DNA of 64,000 nucleotides from Sedimentitalea arenosa (GCF_016428585.1 NZ_JAELVR010000003.1:124001-188000), one strand, 5' to 3'. Numbered from the stretch's first letter, positions 17,489-26,703 are shown. Translations and numbers: made by a program. The notes: a model not told the origin generated them from the sequence alone.

Positions 17489-18721
17489 ATGACAAGCATC
17501 GTTCCGATCTCCGACGCAAGGCATATGCCGGTCTGGCGCAGACCGGTGACGTTGCTGTTCGTGATGGCGATGGCGATGCCGGTGGCGTTCTACGCCTGGT
17601 ACGCGCTGCTGAACAATTTCGTCGTCGAGGTTGCGGGCTTTGATGGCGCAGATATCGGACTGCTGCATACGGTGCGCGAGATCCCGGGTTTCCTGGCGGT
17701 TGGGGTCATCGCGATTATCATCTTCGTGCGCGAACAGGTCCTGGGGCTCGTGTCGCTGGCCCTTCTTGGAGTGGCCACGGCTTTTACCGCCTGGCTGCCG
17801 AGCCTTGGCGGGCTGTTGTTCCTGACGCTGCTCAGCTCGATCGGGTTCCACTATTATGAAACCGTCAACCAGTCGCTGCAGCTGCAATGGCTGCCCAAGG
17901 ACCGCGCGCCACAGATGTTGGGCTGGATCATGGGCGCCGGGTCGGCGACGACGCTGGTGGTGTTCGTGCTGATCGTCCTGATGTGGGAGCCGTTGGCGCT
18001 GAGCTACAACCTGGTTTTCATGCTCGCGGGCGGCGTCACCTTCACCGTCGCGGTGGCCTGCATGATCCTGTATCCGCAGTTCGAGGCACCGCATCCGCAA
18101 ATCAAGAAGATGGTGCTGCGCAAGCGCTATTGGCTTTACTACGCACTGCAGTTCATGTCCGGGGCGCGGCGGCAGATCTTCATGGTCTTCGCCGGTTTCA
18201 TGATGGTCGAAAACTTCGGCTTTCAAGTGCACGAACTGACCGGACTCTACCTGATCAACCTTGTCGTCAACATGCTGGTCGCGCCCTTCCTCGGCAAGGC
18301 AGTGGGGCATTTCGGCGAGCGGCGCACGCTGATCTGGGAATATGTCGGGCTGGCCATCGTCTTCACGCTATACGGCGGGGTTTACTGGTTCGGCTGGGGG
18401 GTGGCTCTGGCGGCGACGCTGTACGTTGTCGACCATATCCTTTTCGGCCTGGCGCTGGCGCTGAAGACCTATTTCCAGAAAATTGCAGACCCGGGCGATA
18501 TCGCGCCCACGGCTGCGGTGGCCTTTACCATCAACCACATCGCGGCGGTGTTCCTGCCGGCCCTGCTGGGCCTACTCTGGGTGGTGTCGCCGGCGGCGGT
18601 GTTCGCGCTGGCGGCCTGCATGGCGCTGGTTTCGCTCAGCCTCGCGATGCTGATCCCGCGCCATCCCGAGCCGGGATTCGAGACCATCTTTGCCCGCGGA
18701 CTTCCCGCCCCGGCCGAGTAG
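17489..18721 (+). CDS. Major facilitator superfamily transporter
   Basis: A 410-residue inner-membrane carrier with about twelve hydrophobic helices, beginning MTSIVPISDARHMPVWRR. The soluble loop after helix six (PQFEAPHPQIKKMVLRKRYW) divides the two halves as in MFS proteins, and GKAVGHFGERRTL is the loop between helices eight and nine. No substrate-specific motif was recognised. A longer upstream frame overlaps the divergent YeeE/YedE gene and is not the real start; the ATG at 17489 fits the topology. The MATE gene follows after six bases. Confidence 0.85.
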   Translation: MTSIVPISDARHMPVWRRPVTLLFVMAMAMPVAFYAWYALLNNFVVEVAGFDGADIGLLHTVREIPGFLAVGVIAIIIFVREQVLGLVSLALLGVATAFTAWLPSLGGLLFLTLLSSIGFHYYETVNQSLQLQWLPKDRAPQMLGWIMGAGSATTLVVFVLIVLMWEPLALSYNLVFMLAGGVTFTVAVACMILYPQFEAPHPQIKKMVLRKRYWLYYALQFMSGARRQIFMVFAGFMMVENFGFQVHELTGLYLINLVVNMLVAPFLGKAVGHFGERRTLIWEYVGLAIVFTLYGGVYWFGWGVALAATLYVVDHILFGLALALKTYFQKIADPGDIAPTAAVAFTINHIAAVFLPALLGLLWVVSPAAVFALAACMALVSLSLAMLIPRHPEPGFETIFARGLPAPAE

Positions 18722-18727
18722 GCGCGA

Positions 18728-20122
18728 ATGGCGGCGCAGGGACGGTTCCTGACCGGATCGACCATGGGCCACGTCGCGCGCATGACGATGACTGGCGCGA
18801 TGGGGATCACCTTCGTCTTCCTTGTCGATGCGGCGAACCTTTTCTGGATCTCGCAGTTGGGTGATCCGCAGCTGATCGCGGCCATCGGCTTCGCCTTCGC
18901 GATTCAGTATTTTTCCGTCTCGGCCGGGATCGGCCTGATGATTGCCGCGACCGCGCTCGTGTCGCGCGGTATCGGTGCGGGCGCGCGCGAGGAGGCGCGC
19001 CGGCATGTCACCAGTGCGGCGATCATCGCCGGGCTGTTCCAGTGCTGCATGGCCGCTCTCATCATCCTGTTCCGGCACGATCTGGTCTCTTTCGCGGGGG
19101 CTACGGGGGAAACCGCGCGGCTGGCGGCGCGCTATCTGGCGATGTCGGTGCCGTCGCTCGGGATCATGGCGGTCGCGATGATCGCCAACGGCGCGTTGCG
19201 GGCGGAAGGCGACGGGCGGAGGTCGATGTTCGTCACGCTGACGTCGGGCAGTGTCGCTATGGTGATTGACCCGTTCCTGATCCTGGGACTGGGAATGGGG
19301 CTGGACGGCGCCGCTTTGGGGCTGAACCTGTCGCGCTGCGTGATGCTGGTGATGGCGCTGCGCTTCGCCGTGGGCACCCATGATCTGCTGGCCCCGCCCG
19401 CATGGGAGGACTTGCGCGCGTCATTTCGGCCGTATCTCGCGATCGCCTTGCCCGCGATCCTGACCCAGATGTCCACGCCTGTCGGCAACTACCTGATGAC
19501 CACCGTGATGGCCCAGTTCGGGGATGCCGCAGTGGCGGGTTGGGCGGTGGTCGGGCGTCTCACGGTTGTGGCCTTTGGTGGCATCTTTTCGCTTTCCGGC
19601 GCGATTGGCGGCATTTTCGGGCAGAATTTCGGTGCGAGGCAATACGACCGGCTGCGAACCACCTATCGCGATGCGCTGCTTTTCGGGCTGATTTACACGC
19701 TCCTGACCTGGGCGGTGCTGGTCGCGGTCAGCGACCTGGTGATCGCGGGGTTCGGTCTCACGCCGGCGGGGGCCGAGGTCGTTCATGCCTTTGCCCATGT
19801 CGGGGTGGGCGGCTTCATCTTCGCCGCGGCGCTTTTCGTGTCGAACTCGGCCTTCAATGCGCTGGGATGGCCGGCCCGGTCGACCCTGACCAACTGGGTG
19901 CGCGACGGAGCGCTGACCCTGCCGCTGGCCCTGTTGATGGCGGGGTGGTTCGCGGCGCCGGGCGTGATCTATGCGCAGGCCCTGGTCAATCTGCTGGTGG
20001 GGGCGGCGGCGGCCTTCTGGGGCTGGCGCTTCGTGGTGGCGCTGGGACGCAAGACGCTGCCGCCGCTTGACCTCGATCCGCCGCGCCCCTACGCGCATGC
20101 GGACCGCTTCAGGAGACGATGA
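18728..20122 (+). CDS. MATE family efflux transporter
   Basis: A 464-residue inner-membrane protein with about twelve hydrophobic segments in two related halves, beginning MAAQGRFLTGSTMGHVARM. The segments ATALVSRGIGAGAREEAR and, in the second half, GQNFGARQYDRLRTTYRDAL are the family's conserved helix/loop pieces. MATE proteins export cationic compounds using sodium or proton gradients. The gene starts six bases after the MFS gene and overlaps prmA by four bases, so all three are probably cotranscribed; a shared function is not evident. Confidence 0.9.
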   Translation: MAAQGRFLTGSTMGHVARMTMTGAMGITFVFLVDAANLFWISQLGDPQLIAAIGFAFAIQYFSVSAGIGLMIAATALVSRGIGAGAREEARRHVTSAAIIAGLFQCCMAALIILFRHDLVSFAGATGETARLAARYLAMSVPSLGIMAVAMIANGALRAEGDGRRSMFVTLTSGSVAMVIDPFLILGLGMGLDGAALGLNLSRCVMLVMALRFAVGTHDLLAPPAWEDLRASFRPYLAIALPAILTQMSTPVGNYLMTTVMAQFGDAAVAGWAVVGRLTVVAFGGIFSLSGAIGGIFGQNFGARQYDRLRTTYRDALLFGLIYTLLTWAVLVAVSDLVIAGFGLTPAGAEVVHAFAHVGVGGFIFAAALFVSNSAFNALGWPARSTLTNWVRDGALTLPLALLMAGWFAAPGVIYAQALVNLLVGAAAAFWGWRFVVALGRKTLPPLDLDPPRPYAHADRFRRR

Positions 20123-20988
20123 TGACCACCTATACCGCCTTGACCACCCTCCCGGGGCGCGAGCCCGCCGAAGCCCTGGGAGCGGCAATGGAGCGCCTCG
20201 TGCCCGAACCCACCGGCATCGGCGTCTTCGAGGTCGAGGACGGATCGGGCCTGTGGGAGATCGGCGGCTATTTCGAGGAGGAACCGGATGTCGCCGGCCT
20301 GGCCTTGCTGGCGGCAAGCTTCGGGGCGAAACCCTTCGTCGTCTCGGACGTGCCGGAGACCGATTGGGTCGCCCATGTGCGTCGGGAACTTGCTCCGGTG
20401 CAGGCCGGGCGGTTTTTCGTCTACGGCAGCCATGATGCGGACAAGGTGCCCGAAGACGCGTTGCCGCTGCTGATCGAGGCGCAGATGGCCTTTGGCACCG
20501 GGCATCATGGCACCACCCTGGGATGTTTGCAGGCGTTGGATGCGATGGTCAAGGAAGGCTACGCCGCCCGTCGCGTCGCCGATATCGGCTGCGGAACCGC
20601 GGTGCTGGCGATGGCAGCCGCGCGGGTCTGGCAGGCGCAGATCGTGGCCAGTGACATCGACGAGGTCGCGGTCGAGGTCGCCGAGGCCAACCTTGCGGCC
20701 AATGGGCTGCAGGGCCGCGTGACCTGTATCGAGGCCGCCGGCTTCGATCACCCGGCGTTGGCGGCGATCGCGCCCTGTGACCTGATCTTCGCCAATATCC
20801 TGAAGGGACCGCTGGTTGTTCTGGCACCGGACCTCGTGGCGCACCTGGACACTGGCGGGCGGGCGATCCTGTCGGGCATCCTCAACGAACAGGCCGACGA
20901 GGTGATCGCGGTCTATCGCGAGAACGGAACCAATCTGCTGTCGCGGGACCGGATTGGTGACTGGACCACGCTGGTTCTGGGCAAGTAA
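20119..20988 (+). CDS. prmA: Ribosomal protein L11 methyltransferase
   Basis: A 289-residue S-adenosylmethionine-dependent enzyme that trimethylates ribosomal protein L11. The AdoMet motif VADIGCGTAVLAMAAARVW is in the second half, preceded by the PrmA-specific AQMAFGTGHHGTTLGC element and followed by FANILKGPLVVLAPDL. Length is typical. Its ATG overlaps the MATE stop (ATGA), and a second ATG follows immediately in frame, so the exact first residue is uncertain by one. Confidence 0.94.
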   Translation: MMTTYTALTTLPGREPAEALGAAMERLVPEPTGIGVFEVEDGSGLWEIGGYFEEEPDVAGLALLAASFGAKPFVVSDVPETDWVAHVRRELAPVQAGRFFVYGSHDADKVPEDALPLLIEAQMAFGTGHHGTTLGCLQALDAMVKEGYAARRVADIGCGTAVLAMAAARVWQAQIVASDIDEVAVEVAEANLAANGLQGRVTCIEAAGFDHPALAAIAPCDLIFANILKGPLVVLAPDLVAHLDTGGRAILSGILNEQADEVIAVYRENGTNLLSRDRIGDWTTLVLGK

Positions 20989-21103
20989 GGCGCAATCTGG
21001 CCGTTTTCATGCTGTTTCGCGCGGTTTGCCACAATTTCGCCATGGTTCGCCGCCATCCTTTGAGGCAGCGAGCCGCGCGGCTGCTCAACCGATGGAGGCT
21101 GCC

Positions 21104-21448
21104 ATGGACCAGGGACAGAGCCTGTTTCACGACCGTTTGCGCCGTCTGGGCGAAAAACATCGCGCCTTGGCGCGGGGATCACGGGCGCAGATGCGGCCGG
21201 ATGGGCTGATCGTGCTGACACCGAAACGCGGGATTCAACCGCCGTCTCTAAGACCTCTCGCCACGGTGCTGCTGATCGTGCTTCTCTACAAGGCGTTCCT
21301 GATCGCAAGCCTCGGCACTGCCGGCTATGATGAGCGGGTCACCCGATTGCAGGCTGGCAAGGCGGTCGAACGTGCGGGCGCAGTCCTGATGCAGGCCGAT
21401 CCGATCTCGGCCACGCTTGCACGGGCGATGGTGATCGACCTGCAGTGA
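21104..21448 (+). CDS. Small single-pass membrane protein, unknown
   Basis: A 114-residue protein I do not recognise. It has a basic N-terminal cytoplasmic part (about residues 1-45), one membrane helix LATVLLIVLLYKAFLIASLG at about 52-71, and a short outside domain ending ARAMVIDLQ. GGAGG lies at a good distance before the ATG, which supports translation. It is downstream of prmA on the same strand and upstream of a terminator hairpin. No function can be proposed. Confidence 0.7.
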   Translation: MDQGQSLFHDRLRRLGEKHRALARGSRAQMRPDGLIVLTPKRGIQPPSLRPLATVLLIVLLYKAFLIASLGTAGYDERVTRLQAGKAVERAGAVLMQADPISATLARAMVIDLQ

Positions 21449-21483
21449 GGCTCGGGCGAAGGGCAGCTGCGCCAAGACAAGAA

Positions 21484-21511
21484 AAGGCCGCGGGTCCAAG
21501 CACGCGGCCTT
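21484..21511. terminator. Rho-independent terminator shared by convergent genes
   Basis: A nine-base perfect stem, AAGGCCGCG with its complement and a 10-base loop, lies between the small membrane protein and the DUF1127 gene. Read on the minus strand it is followed by TTCTTGTCTT, so it best fits termination of the DUF1127 transcript. Confidence 0.75.
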
Positions 21512-21557
21512 CTGAATTGAACCCGCGCCGCGATCAGGGATCGGGCGGAGAGGTCGG

Positions 21558-21776
21558 TCAGTATCGGATCCGGGAGACGGCGACGGAGTCGATGTCGCCA
21601 CGGATCAGACCGATATCTTCCAATTCGCGGTCGCTCAGAGCCGAGAGCGCATTGCGCGTCACGCGGACGTCGTTCCATGCGGCGATCGTGCCGGCGAAGT
21701 CGGCGACAAGCCCGCCGATACGGCCGAACAGGCCGTGCGAGCCATAGCTGGTGCGGGTGGTGTCGAAAGCAGCCAT
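21558..21776 (-). CDS. DUF1127 small protein
   Basis: A 72-residue basic/acidic mixed protein ending in the DUF1127 signature LSALSDRELEDIGLIRGDID. Members are very common in Rhodobacterales; several are stress-induced and arginine-rich forms bind RNA, but this one is not strongly arginine-rich. AAGGACAAGG precedes the ATG. It is a single gene with a terminator downstream and a 345-bp complex upstream region shared with ruvC. Confidence 0.88.
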   Translation of the reverse strand: MAAFDTTRTSYGSHGLFGRIGGLVADFAGTIAAWNDVRVTRNALSALSDRELEDIGLIRGDIDSVAVSRIRY

Positions 21777-22121
21777 ATCCTTGTCCTTCTGTTAGAGTTC
21801 ACATGTCTTTTTCGATGACGAACTTGCCGGCACATAAGGGGGCGATCCGGAACCGGCAAGCCAAAAAAATGCAAGGTTCCTATGCCGAAAACGCATAGGT
21901 CTGGAGGGGGTTAACCATCTCTAAACAAATGCGAAAAACCGTCTGAAGACGATGTCGTTTTCAAGCCGGAAACGTGTCGGTTTCAGGCCGGATGTCGTGC
22001 CTGCGCCGCGGGGTGTCGCATTTGACTGCGCCGCAAAACGCTTGGACCATGTTCGCGTTTCGTGCTAGTGGATCAAAAAAGCAACAAATTGTGCGCGGAT
22101 CGCGCCGGGATACGGGCAGTC
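21777..22121. other. 345-bp intergenic region between DUF1127 and ruvC
   Basis: No gene was found. It holds a seven-base perfect hairpin CCTATGC/GCATAGG (21879-21899), a TTAA-N7-TAAA site (21911-21925, one mismatch to the CtrA box), two imperfect 22-bp tandem repeats containing TGTCG and TTTCA.GCCGG (about 21950-21991), and a GTTC-N7-GTGC element (22051-22065). On the minus strand the hairpin is followed nine bases later by seven T residues, so it could end a short antisense-side transcript or sit in the DUF1127 leader. Confidence 0.5.
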
Positions 22122-22619
22122 ATGCGAATTTTGGGCATCGATCCGGGGCTGCGCAGCCTTGGATGGGGCGTGATCGAGGCGGCGGGGTCGCGCATGCGCC
22201 ACGTCGCCAACGGCCAGATTCGCTCGGACGGGACCGACCTGGCGACCCGGCTGCTGTCGTTGCACAGCCAGTTGACCGAGGTGGTGCGGTCGCACGCACC
22301 GGACACCGCGGCCGTGGAACAGACATTCGTCAACAAGGATGGTGCCGGCACCTTGAAGCTGGGTCAGGCCCGCGCGATCGCGCTTCTGGTACCGGCGCAG
22401 GCGGGGTTGAGCGTCGGGGAATACGCGCCCAACCGGGTCAAGAAGACCGTGGTCGGGGTCGGGCACGCCGACAAGGCACAGATTCTGCACATGGTCAAAT
22501 TGCAGCTACCGGGCTGCGATCCGGCGGGACCGGACGCGGCGGATGCGCTTGCGATCGCGATCTGCCATGCCTTTTTCGGGCGGATCGGAGCCCCGATGCT
22601 GCGCGAGGTCGGAACATGA
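22122..22619 (+). CDS. ruvC: Crossover junction endodeoxyribonuclease RuvC
   Basis: A 165-residue Holliday junction resolvase, acting as a dimer with RuvAB. Catalytic acids are visible: Asp7 in [16 protein letters not shown], Glu at about 66 in [12 protein letters not shown], and the aspartates in [14 protein letters not shown]. The frame is open upstream to a GTG-like start, but MRILGIDPG is the universal start. It overlaps ruvA by four bases. First gene of ruvCAB. Confidence 0.96.
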   Translation: MRILGIDPGLRSLGWGVIEAAGSRMRHVANGQIRSDGTDLATRLLSLHSQLTEVVRSHAPDTAAVEQTFVNKDGAGTLKLGQARAIALLVPAQAGLSVGEYAPNRVKKTVVGVGHADKAQILHMVKLQLPGCDPAGPDAADALAIAICHAFFGRIGAPMLREVGT

Positions 22620-23290
22620 TCGGGCGGCTGCGGGGGCGGCTGGATCATCGCGGCAGTGACCACGTTCTGATCGACGTTCAAGGTGTCGGGTACATCGTGT
22701 TCTGTTCGGAGCGGACACTGGCCGGGTTGCCCGGACCGGGGGAGGCGGTGTCGCTCTTCACCGACCTCGTGGTCCGCGAGGACCTGATGCAGCTCTATGG
22801 ATTTCCGACACTGGTGGAAAAGGAATGGCACCGGCTGCTCTGTTCGGTACAAGGCGTCGGTGCCAAGGTGTCGCTGGCGATCCTTGGGACCCTGGGGCCC
22901 GAGGGTGTCGGGCGCGCGGTGGCATTGGGCGATGTCGCGAGCATCAAGTCGGCCAAGGGGGTTGGGCCCAAGACGGCGCAGCGGATCGTGCTCGATCTGA
23001 AGGACAAGGCCCCGGCTGTGATGGCGCTGGCCGGAATCGTCCCCACCATGACGGAACAGGGGGCCTCGGCGTCGGCCGTCGAGGCCGCCGCCGAGGCGCC
23101 GCGTCAGAACGCGGCGGCGCCGATGGCCGACGGGGTCGCGCAAGCGGCCGCCTTGTCGGCCCTGTCCAACCTGGGCTATGCGCCGTCCGATGCGGCAGCG
23201 GCCGTGGCCGAGGCGGCTGCTGCCGGGCCGGTTGCGGGCGAAGCCGAGTTGATCCGCGCGGCGTTGAAGCTGCTGGCGCCAAAGGGCTAG
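22616..23290 (+). CDS. ruvA: Holliday junction branch migration protein RuvA
   Basis: A 224-residue DNA-binding subunit that holds the four-way junction for the RuvB motor. The OB-fold start [13 protein letters not shown], the helix-hairpin-helix pieces [16 protein letters not shown] and [20 protein letters not shown], and the C-terminal RuvB-contacting domain ([15 protein letters not shown]) are all present. The linker is long and alanine-rich (about residues 145-175). ATG overlaps the ruvC stop; ruvB begins three bases after the ruvA stop. Confidence 0.96.
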   Translation: MIGRLRGRLDHRGSDHVLIDVQGVGYIVFCSERTLAGLPGPGEAVSLFTDLVVREDLMQLYGFPTLVEKEWHRLLCSVQGVGAKVSLAILGTLGPEGVGRAVALGDVASIKSAKGVGPKTAQRIVLDLKDKAPAVMALAGIVPTMTEQGASASAVEAAAEAPRQNAAAPMADGVAQAAALSALSNLGYAPSDAAAAVAEAAAAGPVAGEAELIRAALKLLAPKG

Positions 23291-23293
23291 GGA

Positions 23294-24319
23294 ATGAGCA
23301 TGAACGACGCCGACCCCACCCTGCGCCCGGAACCTCTGCCCGAGGATTCTGACCGCGCCCTGCGCCCGCAGACCCTGGACGCCTTCATCGGGCAGGCCGA
23401 GGCGCGCGCCAATCTCAGGATTTTCATCCAGTCCGCGCGCCAGCGGGGCGAGGCGATGGATCACACGCTGTTTCATGGCCCGCCGGGGCTGGGCAAGACC
23501 ACGCTGGCACAGATCATGGCGCGCGAACTGGGCGTGAATTTTCGCATGACCAGCGGCCCGGTTCTGGCCAAGGCGGGTGATCTGGCCGCGATCCTGACAA
23601 ATCTCGAGGCGCGGGATGTCCTGTTCATCGACGAAATCCATCGGCTGAACCCGGCGGTCGAGGAAGTGCTCTACCCGGCGCTCGAGGATTTCGAGCTCGA
23701 CCTGGTGATCGGCGAGGGTCCGGCCGCGCGCACGGTGCGGATCGAATTGCAGCCCTTTACCCTGGTCGGGGCGACAACGCGCATGGGGCTCTTGACGACG
23801 CCCCTGCGCGATCGCTTCGGCATTCCGACCCGGCTGCAATTCTACACCGTGGCCGAGTTGCACGAGATCGTCACCCGCAACGCGAATCTGTTGGGGGTCC
23901 CGGCCGAAGAAGAGGGTGCGCAGGAGATCGCGCGCCGCGCCCGTGGCACGCCCCGCATCGCCGGGCGTCTCTTGCGGCGTGTGGTCGACTTCGCCGTGGT
24001 CGAAGGCGACGGGCGGATCACCCGCGCGCTCGCCGACGATGCGCTGACGCGGTTGGGCGTCGATCACCTTGGACTCGATGGGGCGGACCGACGCTATCTG
24101 AAGCTCATTGCGGAAAACTACATGGGGGGGCCGGTCGGAATCGAGACCCTGTCCGCCGCGTTGAGCGAAAGCCGGGATTCGCTGGAGGACGTGATCGAGC
24201 CCTACCTGCTTCAGCAAGGACTGATCCAGCGCACCCCGCGCGGGCGGATGCTGGCGCACAAGGCCTGGGATCACCTGGGCCTCGCGGCGCCGCGTGGGCG
24301 GAACGATCTCTTTGATTGA
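23294..24319 (+). CDS. ruvB: Holliday junction branch migration ATPase RuvB
   Basis: A 341-residue AAA+ hexameric motor that drives branch migration. Walker A is [15 protein letters not shown], Walker B is [11 protein letters not shown], the sensor/arginine region includes [18 protein letters not shown], and the C-terminal winged helix ends with [18 protein letters not shown]. Full length. The third gene of ruvCAB; the next gene begins 60 bases downstream. Confidence 0.97.
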   Translation: MSMNDADPTLRPEPLPEDSDRALRPQTLDAFIGQAEARANLRIFIQSARQRGEAMDHTLFHGPPGLGKTTLAQIMARELGVNFRMTSGPVLAKAGDLAAILTNLEARDVLFIDEIHRLNPAVEEVLYPALEDFELDLVIGEGPAARTVRIELQPFTLVGATTRMGLLTTPLRDRFGIPTRLQFYTVAELHEIVTRNANLLGVPAEEEGAQEIARRARGTPRIAGRLLRRVVDFAVVEGDGRITRALADDALTRLGVDHLGLDGADRRYLKLIAENYMGGPVGIETLSAALSESRDSLEDVIEPYLLQQGLIQRTPRGRMLAHKAWDHLGLAAPRGRNDLFD

Positions 24320-24379
24320 ACCTGCCGGGCAGGGGTTCTATGCCTCGGCCCCGAATGTCCATCGCAAGAGGAGCGGAGG

Positions 24380-25003
24380 ATGACTCCCGACGAGATCGAA
24401 GCCTTGTTCACCCGTTCGGACGGGTCTTTCCTTTTCGCGCGCTGGAGTCGGCCGATCGTGCCGGTGGTGTTCGGTGTCAAGGACGAGACTCTGCCCGTGA
24501 TCAAGGGAGCCTTCGAGGCGGTTTGCGCGCTGGCCGGGCACCAGATGGCCGAAACCGACCTGGAACTCGGCAGCAATTGCATGATGTTCTTCTTCCGCGA
24601 TTGGGAGGAATTGCCCGAGGTGCCCAATCTGGACCGGCTGGTGCCGGATCTCGGCCCGCTGGTCGCGCGACTGACTGCGGCGGATGCCAACCAGTACCGC
24701 GTGTTTCGTTTTGACGAGAGCGGCGCGATCAAGGCGGCGTTCGTTTTCCTGCGGATGGATGCGCAACTGACGGCGGTGTCGGCTGAGACGTTGGCGTTGG
24801 GCCAGGTGGTGCAAACCATCCTACTGTGGTCGGATACAGCTTTTCGGGCGGCTTCTCCGCTCGCGGTCGCGGACGGTACGACCGTGTTGCGCCCGGACAT
24901 CGCAAACGTGATCCGGGCGGCCTATGATCCGGTCCTGCCGGCCACGGCGCGCGATGCGTCCCATGCACTGCGCCTGTTTGCGCGGTTGCCGGCGCCGCAA
25001 TGA
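24380..25003 (+). CDS. Conserved-looking hypothetical protein between ruvB and ybgC
   Basis: A 207-residue soluble protein, MTPDEIEALFTRSDGSFLF at the start, which I do not recognise as a named family. It has no signal peptide or membrane helix. Two cysteines (AVCALAGH and GSNCMMFFF) and several tryptophans are present, with alternating hydrophobic strands such as PIVPVVFGVKDETLP. The position between ruvB and ybgC, with a GAGGAGGATG-type ribosome site made of GGAGCGGAGG, supports a real gene in the same transcript. No function can be stated. Confidence 0.65.
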   Translation: MTPDEIEALFTRSDGSFLFARWSRPIVPVVFGVKDETLPVIKGAFEAVCALAGHQMAETDLELGSNCMMFFFRDWEELPEVPNLDRLVPDLGPLVARLTAADANQYRVFRFDESGAIKAAFVFLRMDAQLTAVSAETLALGQVVQTILLWSDTAFRAASPLAVADGTTVLRPDIANVIRAAYDPVLPATARDASHALRLFARLPAPQ

Positions 25004-25028
25004 TCAAGGCAGGATGAGGAGGCGGCAC

Positions 25029-25412
25029 ATGCACAGGTTCGAGGTCAAGGTCCACTACGAGGACACCGACATGGGCGGGATCGTTTATCACGCCAACTAT
25101 CTGAAATTCATCGAACGGGCACGCAGCGACTGGGTGCGCCAGCTGGGCAACGACCAGAACGCCATGCGCGAGGCCGGACTGGTCTGGGTGGTGCGCCGGA
25201 TCGAGGCGGATTACCTGTCGACCGCGAAATTCGAAGACGTCCTGACGGTGGAAACAACCGTGCAAAAGATCACGCCGGCGCGGCTGGTGATGGACCAGCT
25301 GGTCACCCGCGAGGGAACGCCGTTGTTCAAGGCGGTGGTCACCGCGGTCTGCATGACGGCCGCAGGCCAGCCGGTGCGGCTCCCGGCGGAGATTCGCGCA
25401 TTGATCACATGA
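25029..25412 (+). CDS. ybgC: Tol-Pal-associated acyl-CoA thioesterase YbgC
   Basis: A 127-residue single hotdog-fold thioesterase. The catalytic signature HYEDTDMGGIVYHANYLKF near the N-terminus carries the active-site aspartate and tyrosine/histidine. YbgC heads tol-pal operons in many Proteobacteria and acts on acyl-CoA or acyl-carrier substrates at the membrane. A longer frame is open upstream inside the preceding hypothetical gene; the ATG at 25029 follows GAGGAGGCGG and gives the standard N-terminus. tolQ follows after about 100 bp. Confidence 0.93.
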   Translation: MHRFEVKVHYEDTDMGGIVYHANYLKFIERARSDWVRQLGNDQNAMREAGLVWVVRRIEADYLSTAKFEDVLTVETTVQKITPARLVMDQLVTREGTPLFKAVVTAVCMTAAGQPVRLPAEIRALIT

Positions 25413-25515
25413 GCGGCACGACACCGGGTGATCTATTGGCAATGGCCCGCTATCTGCTGTAAGTTGCGACAAACAAAACGTCGGCCCGCAACGGCCGCGA
25501 ACAATGAGCAGGCAG

Positions 25516-26211
25516 ATGGAAGCAGAAACCCTCGCGCTGGCGCAGGAGATCGATTTCTCCTTGTGGGGCCTTTTCGCGCGCGCGACCTTTACCGTGAAGC
25601 TGGTGATGGTGATGCTGATCGTGGCGTCCTTCTGGTCGTGGGCGATCATCATCCAGAAACTGATCAACTATCGCGCGGCCCGGGCCGAGGCGTCGGTCTT
25701 CGATCGGGCCTTCTGGTCGGGCGAGCCGCTGGACGGGCTGTTCGAACAGATCGGCCCGCAACCTGACGGCAATTCCGAGCGCATCTTCGCCGCCGGCATG
25801 ACCGAATGGCGGCGCAGCCACCGCAGCGACGGTGGTCTGATCGCCGGTGCGCAGTCGCGGATCGACCGGTCGATGGACGTGGCGATCAGCAAGGAGGCGG
25901 AGGAATTGCAGAAAGGTCTGCCGATCCTTGCCACCATCGGCTCGACTGCGCCTTTCGTCGGGCTCTTCGGCACGGTCTGGGGCATCATGAACGCCTTCAT
26001 CGAGATCGCCGAGCAGCAGAACACCAACCTGGCCGTCGTGGCGCCGGGCATCGCCGAGGCGTTGCTGGCCACGGGGCTGGGGCTTCTGGCGGCCATCCCG
26101 GCGGTGATCTTCTACAACAAGCTGAGTGCGGACAGTGATCGGATCGTCGGAGGCTACGAGGCTTTTGCCGATGAATTCTCGACCATCCTGTCGCGCCAGT
26201 TGGACAGCTAG
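25516..26211 (+). CDS. tolQ: Tol-Pal system proton channel subunit TolQ
   Basis: A 231-residue inner-membrane protein with three helices. With TolR it converts proton-motive force to movement of TolA during cell envelope constriction. The conserved core is LPILATIGSTAPFVGLFGTVWGIMNAF (read in two parts), followed by ALLATGLGLLAAIPAVIFYNKL. I prefer the ATG at 25516, which gives the family-like start MEAETLALAQEIDFS; an ATG four codons earlier (25504) is also possible. First gene of tolQRAB-pal. Confidence 0.95.
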   Translation: MEAETLALAQEIDFSLWGLFARATFTVKLVMVMLIVASFWSWAIIIQKLINYRAARAEASVFDRAFWSGEPLDGLFEQIGPQPDGNSERIFAAGMTEWRRSHRSDGGLIAGAQSRIDRSMDVAISKEAEELQKGLPILATIGSTAPFVGLFGTVWGIMNAFIEIAEQQNTNLAVVAPGIAEALLATGLGLLAAIPAVIFYNKLSADSDRIVGGYEAFADEFSTILSRQLDS

Positions 26212-26214
26212 GCC

Positions 26215-26694
26215 ATGGGCGCAGCGATCCAGCAATCGGGCGGAGACGGCGGCGGGCGCCGCCGCGGGCGTCGGCGTGGTCGGTCGCGCCCGATGTCGGA
26301 AATCAACGTCACGCCCTTTGTCGACGTGATGCTGGTGCTGCTGATTATCTTCATGGTCGCCGCCCCGCTGCTGACCGTTGGCGTGCCGGTGCAACTGCCC
26401 AAGACGGCGGCCAACGCCTTGCCCGCGGATTCCGAGGAACCCCTGACGGTGACGATCACCGCGACGGGCGAGGTGCAGATCCAGACCACCGCGACGCCGC
26501 GCGACGAACTGGTGGCCAAGCTGCGCGCCATCGCGGCGGAGCGAGAGACTGATCGGGTCTTCCTGCGCGCCGACGGCGCGATCCCCTACGAATCCGTGAT
26601 GCAGATCATGGGAGCCCTGAATGCGGGTGGCTTTTCCAACGTCGGCCTGGTGACCGACGTGGGCGGGCCGACGCTGGACCGCGGCAGCGAGTGA
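26215..26694 (+). CDS. tolR: Tol-Pal system protein TolR (ExbD family)
   Basis: A 159-residue single-pass inner-membrane protein. A very basic N-terminal tail (GGGRRRGRRRGRSRP) precedes the ExbD/TolR core SEINVTPFVDVMLVLLIIFM, whose aspartate in the membrane helix is needed for proton coupling. The periplasmic domain ends FSNVGLVTDVGG. Starts three bases after the tolQ stop. The poly-Gly/Arg leader is more basic than in E. coli TolR. Confidence 0.95.
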   Translation: MGAAIQQSGGDGGGRRRGRRRGRSRPMSEINVTPFVDVMLVLLIIFMVAAPLLTVGVPVQLPKTAANALPADSEEPLTVTITATGEVQIQTTATPRDELVAKLRAIAAERETDRVFLRADGAIPYESVMQIMGALNAGGFSNVGLVTDVGGPTLDRGSE

Positions 26695-26703
26695 GGGTGC
26701 AAG

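Noticed and set aside
21449-21557. Possible CcsR-type small RNAs downstream of DUF1127
   Set aside because: In Rhodobacter a DUF1127 gene is followed by small RNAs with a CCTCCTCCC loop. That loop is absent here; only a terminator hairpin was found.
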